From: Botrytis cinerea B05.10
Lineage: Eukaryota > Ascomycota > Leotiomycetes > Helotiales > Sclerotiniaceae
DNA length: 64,000 nucleotides
Reading direction: 5' to 3'
NCBI RefSeq assembly: GCF_000143535.2
Contig: NC_037310.1
Coordinates: forward strand, 2,418,001-2,482,000
The notes under the pieces: model-generated
What the model saw: the letters and a program-made list of their open reading frames with translations, nothing else
What the model was told of the DNA's origin: nothing
Databases searched by the model: none
Shown: positions 56,948-64,000 of the stretch, piece after piece
How positions within the stretch are numbered: the first letter of the stretch is position 1
How the letters are laid out: every line of letters begins with the position of its first letter
Translations under genes and position numbers: made by a program

Positions 56948-59127
56948 ATGGCTGCATGGATACCTCAACCTGTTATGTTCGAGTCCGGCCGAGCATTCGA
57001 TTGTGAAGGCTTTGATTCCGACCAGTGCCAGTATTATAAACACCCGTGGCGCAATTGGTGAGCCCTATACCTTCTACAAGATACCACTCAGCACCAAGAA
57101 TTTACATTGACAAATGCGCCAGGTATGTGGCAGACTGGACATACGCCCTGCCAACAATAGCACTCTTCATGTGCATTATCGGCATTTTCATAATCGGCTA
57201 TATCTTGACACAAGTTCTTGCTTTGTCCCACAGACCTGAGCCTTTGATATGGCGAAGGGGCGTTGCATTAACTCGATACTTGACATACCGAGGTTTTCGC
57301 ATCGAAAGTTTAAGGTGGAACTCTGCGCCAGTGGGTGTGCTATTGTTGGGAGCGATAGGGGCCATATATTTTTTCTGTAAGTTAGATGCTGATTTGCAGC
57401 TAGCTGAGAAACATAAGGACTGATCTCTTCTAAAGGCATGGACTTGATACCATCTCCATATTATTGGCCAGGTTCGGACACTGTTTGGGGCGGCTCGCCA
57501 CCATTAGGTACCAGGTCTGGCTGGCTGGCGTTAGCTTGTATGCCCTTCGTCTTGTACGTCCATCTGATCAACGATGCGAAGCCATACTAATGATGCGTAG
57601 TGCAACTGCAACCAAGACGAATTGGATAACATTGGTGACCGGAGTACCCTATGAGAAGCTCCAGGTCTTTCACCGGTGGTCTGCGTATGCTTTCCTCATC
57701 CTGGCGTTGATGCACACATTTCCATTTATTGTTTGGCATATTCATAATGGCGACATGGTCAATCAGTTCACTGTGAGTAACATCTTCGAATATTGGACCG
57801 GCGTTGTTGCGCTTGTATTCCAGGCGTGGCTCACATTCGCATCTTGGGGTCCTATTCGGTAAGCAACCTTGATATAAAATCATTCCACAGACGATTAATC
57901 ATTTACTAGAAATCTCGGCTATGAGTTTTTCAAAGCATCACATTTCTTATCGGCTGTAGTGTTTATGGTGATATTTTTTTGGCACTGCAGCGGTACACTA
58001 ACATCATGGTATGCTCTGTGAAGCAAAATTTATCATCAAGAATTTCCTAACAAACTGATAGGGACTATTTTGTCGCAACAGCAGCAGTGTACGTACCTTG
58101 TTGGACGTATCCTTGGCTTAGGACCTTGTTCGAATACGGTACACGTCAGAAAGCAGAAATCTTCATTGAAGACAATGGATTCACACGTATCACAATACCA
58201 GCCAACTTTAAATGGCAACCGGGACAACATTGTTTCTTGCGGTTCCGCGGCTTCGGTCTTCATGCTTTAAGCTCTCATCCATTTACCATCTGCTCGCTAC
58301 CATCTACATCCATTAATAAACCGTCCGAGCTTACTTTCTACATCCGCCATCAAGCAGGCTTTACAGCAAGGCTGTATAGCCATGCAATGAATCGCCCAGG
58401 CGTACAGGTACCTGTGTTTGTTGATGGTCCCTATGGAGGTATAGACAATCAGAAATACTTTAGCAGCGGTCGTCTTATTGTAGTTGCTGGTGGCTCAGGA
58501 GCTGGATGGATGCTTCCTTTTATCGAGCAGTTCCTACAATATCAGTCTTCGAAGGGGGTTCCCGAGCCTCTGGCTGACGAAACGAAAGAGGACAAAGAGA
58601 CCTCTGACAAGCCATCAAATCAGCGAGATCCTCGTAGCCCCCAATCATTGCGGGTCATACTATCAACACGAGACATAGCGACTCGCACATGGTTCCATAC
58701 AACTGTTAACAAGATGTTATCGGACTACCAGTCGCTAGGGACACACATAAGTGTCGAGGTACACGTGACTGGCGAAGCTGAGCCTATGGGGCAACCTCCA
58801 ACCAAATCTGCTCCAGAGCTCGAACGGTCCGATCTTTCATTAACAGAGAAAGACATCATCAGTAAGCATGCAGGAGCATCTCGAAATTCCGACGCAAGTG
58901 ATGAACCGAAAGATGAAGTGCGCGGGCGCCCAGATTTACCTTTGATCATCCGAGAGGAGTCCGCGACAGCGAGAGCAACCGGACAGACAGTAGGCGTCTT
59001 CGTATGCGGACCGCTTGCTATGCAAAATGATGTGCGCAATGCTGTCGCGAAAGAGAACTTGAGTATTGTAAAGAGCCCAAGCTCTGGTGGAATATACTTG
59101 TATTCTGAACACTTCTCGTGGGCATAA
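56948..59127 (+). CDS. Ferric/cupric reductase (FRE/NOX family)
   Basis: Six exons, 56948-57057, 57123-57376, 57436-57553, 57601-57858, 57910-58008 and 58062-59127, give 634 aa. This plasma-membrane flavocytochrome b moves electrons from cytosolic NADPH through FAD and two hemes to Fe(III) or Cu(II) outside. The four heme ligands are visible as two H-x13-H pairs, in VFHRWSAYAFLILALMHTFP and in ASHFLSAVVFMVIFFWHCSG. FAD binding is marked by HPFTIC, NADPH binding by VAGGSGAGWMLPF and the C-terminal VCGP. The N-terminus has two extracellular Cys, as in fungal Fre proteins. The gene lies between two Ctr copper transporter genes, so supplying Cu(I) for import is a likely role. Confidence 0.94.
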
Positions 59128-60119
59128 GAGAATATAAACCGACAAGCTCGGCATCTATAACTAGTTTTTCATCGATATCAATCACTGCATAATCTCTCAC
59201 TTCTTAAGGGCATTCCTTGTTAGAGAAATGAGGATGGACACTACCGTACAGCAGCCATTAAATCCAGTATATACAGGTACTTTTTACTCTGACTTAATTC
59301 CACTTCTCAAGTCTTGATAATTCTCTGCTGTGAAATTCTCGGCACGAAGTCCACTTTCGATGATGTCCTCTTTTATGATTGGCTATTTGACCTCCAGATA
59401 CTACTCCCATAACCCATGGGTCATTTTCAAGATGCGAAATGTGTTGCTTGTCGAACAATCTGCAACCGGATAATGGTTAGGTAGGGCGTGTTTCATGCTT
59501 CGATGGCTATTGTAGTTGTCTTGAAGACCATTGATATCTCCAAGTAGTGTTTTATGTAATTTATCTCTCTGCTATCAAGACATATTACAGAGCGTGTTCT
59601 ACCAGTAACTATGTTGGATTTTTTGAAACAGATCTGGTTATAATAACTCATTAAGGGGGGGGGGGGGGGGGTGGATGAATCTTAGGCCGAATTTTTCTCT
59701 CCATATGGTGGTTTATCAAGGCTACCTACTACATGCAGGATTTCAAAGATAATGTAGGACATTCTATTCTCAGAAATCTAAATCGTTCTAAAGTCAAGGC
59801 AAGGAATAACGTAATACAGCATCAAAGTAAGTGAGACCCAGAGCGCTTCGTTCCATACTATTACATTATGGTTGTCTACCTTGTGATTGCAAAAGCGCAA
59901 TGCGATCGGTCATGCCTAACAATTCGTGGCATCGCTTAGCAAGATCCTTGTGAGGTCTTTGTGCCCGCAATGCACTCAAATATGCTCTATTCACAAACAT
60001 CCGAGATTGCCTACTGAAAAAGCTACGGTGACTTGATATCCTATTATTCGAATCAGCCGTGATAAGTAAGACTGTTGGTGAGGAAGTCTTATATTGAAGT
60101 GTTGAGCTGCATACTCTGG
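59128..60119. other. Intergenic region with poly-G tract
   Basis: It contains a 17-base G run at 59655-59671. No gene is supported, though an unseen first exon of the next gene may lie here. Confidence 0.45.
59655..59671. repeat. Homopolymer of 17 G
   Basis: An uninterrupted run of G, prone to length error in sequencing and to G-quadruplex formation. Confidence 0.9.
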
Positions 60120-61076
60120 ATGATCATCCCACTTCTCTTTAATCTCATCATGGATACTCGTTACTTACCACTTCCAAAGCGAGTCTTGTCTCCCTTTGAA
60201 TTAGAAATCCCCTGGCACAGACTCAAAGGTCGAGTGTACTTCATGTTGATAGAAGCTCAACTCATTATAACTATCATCTGTTTATTTCTTGTGGGATATC
60301 CTGCGGCTACCCGGAAAGCTCTTTGGGAAGAAGGTGGAGAACATGGATTTAATTCGGACCCTAAAATGCGCATCTATTTTTATGCAAATTATGTGCAACC
60401 GCCAGAAATTCCCTACATCTGGTCTCGACGGTATGTTGTGTTGTTTCTGATTAGTTGGCACGCCCCAGCTAACACCTCCTTTCTTCTTGATTGCAAAAGA
60501 GATCTCTGACAAAATTATTGAGCTCAGATGTACTGAGTTCAATCTGGCAGCTGGGATATTCGCTCTGTGTCTATTTCTCACTAGGCAGCTACTAGCAATG
60601 GCAGTTTCCATCAGCACGCGAATGGAAGTCTATCTGCTCAGCTGCGTGCTATTGTTTTGGACCATGAGCTGTATTGGCCAGAGATCACCCGATTATAGTG
60701 ACGCTGATCATCCAAGTCGAATGCCATGGTATTTGGAACATAGCTGCAGTATTGCAAGTACGAAAAATCAAGCTGCGTGCTATGTTGCGCAAGCCTCATA
60801 TGCTCTAACTATTGTGTTAATGTGAGGAAGTTTCTATCTACGTCAGGAAATCATGTCAAGGACTAATTGTTGGTTTTTGAGAACAGATTGTGGTACGCAT
60901 CTTGGATTTTGATACTGGTTCTATATGAAGTCTTTGATTGCAGCATTAAAACATGTCTTTGTACTTCTAAGTTGTTTCCCAACGACTCGGCCTCTCACTT
61001 CTGCGCTGAAGTAGAAAGAGAACTTGATTCTTCCGACAGCGAAGGCCTATTGATGAGGGCCTGGGATGATTTTTGA
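60120..61076 (+). CDS. Multi-TM membrane protein of unknown function in the copper island
   Basis: Exons 60120-60430, 60528-60821 and 60887-61076 (introns GTATGT...CTCAG, 97 nt, and GTGAGG...AACAG, 65 nt) close in phase to 264 aa. At least four hydrophobic spans are visible, among them EAQLIITIICLFLVGYPA, FNLAAGIFALCLFLTRQLLA, YLLSCVLLFWTMSCIG and LWYASWILILVLYEV, with a short acidic cytosolic tail. The spacing recalls MARVEL-type four-TM proteins, but I cannot name a family. The first ATG in frame is used; the frame is open further upstream, so an earlier exon is possible. Its position between the reductase and Ctr B hints at metal-related expression, by association only. Confidence 0.65.
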
Positions 61077-61581
61077 GAGAATTGCAATGTTAACGACTGC
61101 AGTTATGTACAGGTTGCAAATTGATCTGAAAGATTTAGCGTATGAGATTTCATTTGTGTGATGCAAGGTTAAAGGTCGATCATAGAGAATTAAGCTGCGG
61201 TTCAACACTGATCACTTGCCTTCAAATAATCCGCTAGCTCATTTTAACTCTTTTTATAAATTATTTGACTTCTCGGAAGATGAGTTACTCAGAACGAAGT
61301 AAGGATAACACATGAGTAAGATATATATTTTTACTGGTATATTTCGACGGGTTATTGGTGATTTTCCTGATTAGACCTTCTGGGTGTAATTGCTTGCCAG
61401 CCATTCATTGATTCTTCTATATACCTTCTGAACTTTTATTGGCATTTCACAACTAACATTCAAAGAATGTCATTCATGTTCAACTCATAATACATCTCAG
61501 CTTCGTTCCTCCCCACCTCCCTCCATGTAGTGTCACCAGAATCCGATTAACGTCGGCCATTTCAACGTTTCAACAATTTGA
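61077..61581. other. Convergent 3' flanks
   Basis: About 500 bp between the 3' ends of the multi-TM gene (plus) and Ctr B (minus). No gene is seen. Confidence 0.5.
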
Positions 61582-62420
61582 CTAACCACAGCAGACAGTT
61601 GCCTCTTCATTAACATTAGGTCTATTTCATTGTTAGCTCCCTTTTCAACCCAATTGCGAATGTGGCTAACCTTAAATCTATCGGTTCCCAACTGAACACA
61701 AAAGCACCTAGGAAAGCTCCAATTATGATGCTGATGATGATGTATCCATTATAATACATAGCCAACAACATAACGAAGTATGCGACTGCGAACTGCATCA
61801 TATGAAAGAATGCTCTAATAGTCTGTTGCAAGAGATGGGGTCGAAAAGTTTGCGTATTGTTTTGTGAAGTAACGACAGTTTGAGTTGAGTCAGGGCCTGG
61901 TCCGTTTATCTTAGGGTCGATAGCTATAGCTACGTCGGACGTGATGTGCTGGAGTTGATTTCGTGCTTGACGGACGATGTAGCGATCGTATTCCCGAGAC
62001 GCTCGACGAAGAAACTCGAGTGACATGACGAGTAGTATCACGCCAATGCAAGAGCCGGCAAACATTCCATTAGAGGTGATTTTCCATGTACTGGAGATAA
62101 AACCTGCAGAGTCGTCAATGATACTGCAACAGAAGATGGTTTGTAGTTTTATTATCTGTTCACAGGTATAAAAGGCAGAAGGAAACTTGACGTACATGAG
62201 TCAATGGTATACCAGTTCCAAAGCATCTAGATGAAGGTTATTAGACATAATTCGCATAACACTCGAAATGATAGAAAGCAATTCATAGGGTTCTCACAGA
62301 AATTTGACATCCGCCTCCCATATCCATGGCCGCAGCAGTGCTCTCTGCAGCCATCGTCCCAGTTGCAGTAGCAGTCGCCATCGCACCTCCCATGTCCATG
62401 CTTGATGTTCCCATGTCCAT
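61582..62420 (-). CDS. Ctr-family copper transporter B
   Basis: Four exons, 62420-62298, 62226-62196 (31 nt), 62103-61671 and 61621-61582, give 208 aa. The N-terminus has Mets motifs (MDMGTSSMDMGGAM and MDMGG). The block MLWNWYTIDSCFISSTWKIT, followed by SNGMFAGSCIGV, is the Ctr signature and confirms the splices around the 31-nt exon. TM2 has MxxxM (MLLAM) followed by YYNGYIII; TM3 has GxxxG (GAFLG). The last exon adds ATVCCG, the cytosolic Cys pair that hands Cu(I) to chaperones. Its intron starts GTTAGC; without splicing a different tail lacking the Cys pair would be made. The layout matches high-affinity plasma-membrane Ctr proteins. Its promoter has two TTGCTCA cores. Confidence 0.94.
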
Positions 62421-62666
62421 ATTTACTTAAAAAGCGTTTCCCTTTGCCTTTTCGCTCTGCAGTTGTGTTGTATGTGAAAGCTTTGCGGCTTTTAGAAAAA
62501 AAACAAAAAAAAGACTAGACAGTCACCAGCATTTAAGAGAAAAGCGAGGATATCACAGGTCTCGCCGCGAGAACTTTTATTTCAATAAAGAGAGAATCTT
62601 GTCATAAGCGGTTTACCTAGCCAATCGGCCGCTAATCACTCGTTGGGTGGTTCAGGTTGATGCGCC

Positions 62667-62678
62667 AGTTTGAGCAAG
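62667..62678 (-). promoter_or_regulatory. CTTGCTCAAACT, candidate copper-responsive element (Ctr B)
   Basis: Read on the minus strand it is identical over 12 bases to the element at 56568-56579. It is about 250 bp upstream of the Ctr B ATG. Confidence 0.45.
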
Positions 62679-62789
62679 ATTTGATTGACTGTCGTGTTCT
62701 AAACGCCTGTATCAATGAGGCAGCCTTCGTCAGAGCAAGGGACTAGAACTCCAGGCTCTAAACATGATTGGCAGTTTCTGCCAAGAAAT

Positions 62790-62796
62790 TGAGCAA
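62790..62796 (-). promoter_or_regulatory. Second TTGCTCA core upstream of Ctr B
   Basis: TGAGCAA on the plus strand, within TTGAGCAAGATT; the copy at 62671-62682 extends to the same GAGCAAGATT. It lies about 370 bp upstream of the ATG. Confidence 0.35.
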
Positions 62797-63484
62797 GATT
62801 CTTCTGGCTCTGCTGTTGTGGGTCAAGGAAACCTTCTCAGCATTTTCTTTTCGGAGAAAAGATTCTCAGTCTATTCGTTGGCCAAAGGAGGGTATACGAT
62901 TTTTTTCAAGCTCTGGATGATTCCTTTTGCATCAGCTATAGAGGTTAATGATAAAGCTAGATTCAGCTAGAGCGATGGTTTAACGAAGTTCTTCACTTGT
63001 AGATATTTACATGCGAATTATATTGATACGCCACCATATGAAGAAACCAGACACATCTATTTTCAACTATGAATGCCAATGTGTGATTTCAACTGACATA
63101 CAACTACTAACCTGATCCAAACCATTAAGGCCAAAAACTGATAATTGACCAAAGATATATGAAGAATGAATGACTACAGGCTTTCGAGTGTTGACTTTTC
63201 GGAAGATGGGAGTATTTTTGGGAGTCAAGATACATGGAAAGAGATGTCAGTGATGAGACGAGATATGAAAGAGATGACATGCGAAATATTGGATGCAAGA
63301 TAATAAGATGCTGTACTCAAAACTCCAGGCTAAATGTTTCAATCTAAAGTGTGCCATCCAGGTATTGTGACATCTAATCACAAAACGAAATACCCCCAGA
63401 AGTAACCGCCCTTAACCGTCTAATCCGCTAAGCGATCTATTTTCAATAGCAATATGATATTCTAATTTGAACCTCCCGGCGCTT

Positions 63485-64000
63485 TCACAAATCAACCACA
63501 ATATCCACTGTCCCTTCGCCTTTCAACCTTTCAACTTCCATCCAGCCTCCCTCTTCAACACCTACAATCAAGCCATCTACACAACATCGCCTCCACTTGA
63601 AACCTTCTCCGGATTCCTCAAAATTTATCCTTAGCTTCTCGATACTTTCGTACCCAACTTCCCCTTTCTGGCCATCCTCATCCCATTGCATACCAATATG
63701 GCTTCCGTCTTTGTAGGCCTCTCCCATAACCTTCATTGTTTGCTTACCAGTTGCAGCTCCGAAGTGTATGACTCGCAATTGGCCATCCAAGGGCTTACTT
63801 TCAGGAGATATCGTGAAAGTTCGCTCAAGATTAGATACAAGTACTGAGAGAACGTATCCGTGCTCTTTTCTTTGTATGACTTCTTCTGTACCATCAGATC
63901 TGGTCAATGTGACAGAAGCTTTATACGCGTGTGGTAGAGCTCCATCTTTTGGAAACAATAAATCACCAGCCACCAGGTGAAATCTCTGGTCTCCATGTTT
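63485..64000 (-). CDS. Sphingoid long-chain-base kinase, C-terminal part (cut by window edge)
   Basis: 171 codons run from the window end to the stop at 63485. The sequence corresponds to the C-terminal part of DAG-kinase-fold sphingoid base kinases (Lcb4/Lcb5 type): DGQLRVIHFGAATGKQTMKV, then VGYESIEKLRINFEESGE and WRRCCVDGLIVGVEEGGWME. This is the region where eukaryotic sphingosine kinases place the conserved final strand. The catalytic domain with its ATP-binding glycine loop lies beyond the window. Such kinases phosphorylate sphingosine-type bases at membranes. An in-frame ATG at 63973 is not the true start, since the frame continues to the edge. Confidence 0.75.
   Translation of the reverse strand, partial: KHGDQRFHLVAGDLLFPKDGALPHAYKASVTLTRSDGTEEVIQRKEHGYVLSVLVSNLERTFTISPESKPLDGQLRVIHFGAATGKQTMKVMGEAYKDGSHIGMQWDEDGQKGEVGYESIEKLRINFEESGEGFKWRRCCVDGLIVGVEEGGWMEVERLKGEGTVDIVVDL

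Larger units (their letters stand above)
62421..63484. other. Ctr B promoter and LCB kinase 3' flank
   Basis: The Ctr B promoter part (62421 to about 62800) carries two TTGCTCA cores on the minus strand. The remainder is AT-rich, with no supported gene. Confidence 0.5.

Overview
The window reads as a gene-dense stretch of a filamentous ascomycete (Pezizomycotina) genome. The evidence is short spliceosomal introns (about 45-230 nt, mostly 48-110) with CTAAC/CTAAT-like branch sites, long pyrimidine-rich leaders, and typical Pezizomycotina families: Zn(II)2Cys6 regulators, a rhodopsin-domain (SAT4/PTH11-like) membrane protein, RTA1, Ctr copper transporters, and an arginine-specific CPSase with its attenuator uORF. 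Moderate AT content and family resemblance suggest Leotiomycetes (Sclerotiniaceae-like), but that is inference. I see no transposon, rRNA, convincing tRNA or CRISPR array. Gene models were joined by hand, and in every multi-exon model the exon phases close exactly.

Layout. 2.4-3.4 kb: Myb/SANT-like protein (+). 3.4-7.5 kb: G-poor, repeat-rich non-coding stretch. 7.5-22.7 kb, all on the minus strand: a Zn2Cys6 protein, CPSase small subunit (arg-2/CPA1) with a spliced arginine attenuator peptide uORF, an Acinus-like SAP/RRM protein, a nine-exon rhodopsin-domain membrane protein, ETF beta subunit, and a secreted type-B carboxylesterase. 24.4-29 kb: a secreted PAF-acetylhydrolase-like hydrolase (+) converging on a membrane-anchored AAA ATPase (-). 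30.6-34.5 kb: an interrupted hypothetical frame, a putative amidoligase (-) and, divergently, a small Cys-rich protein (+). 35.7-53 kb, all plus: RTA1 protein, Zn2Cys6 regulator, unknown membrane protein, Rif1 (1,958 aa), glucose-6-phosphate 1-epimerase. 55.7-62.4 kb: a copper/iron uptake island of Ctr transporter (-), ferric/cupric reductase (+), unknown multi-TM protein (+) and a second Ctr transporter (-). 63.5 kb to the edge: C-terminal part of a sphingoid long-chain-base kinase (-), cut by the window end.

How genes work together. The clearest functional unit is the metal island: a metalloreductase with all four heme-ligand histidines lies between two Ctr-type Cu(I) transporters. The promoters of the two Ctr genes share an identical 12-mer (CTTGCTCAAACT) containing the Mac1-like core TTGCTCA. 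The second regulatory highlight is the arg-2 leader. A 24-codon attenuator peptide is assembled from three tiny exons, and its first intron carries a Gcn4/CPC1-type TGACTCA. A third point is a putative amidoligase facing a small cysteine-rich protein whose function I cannot assign. The rest is mostly unlinked housekeeping (ETF, Rif1, Acinus, G6P epimerase) and accessory secreted or membrane proteins.
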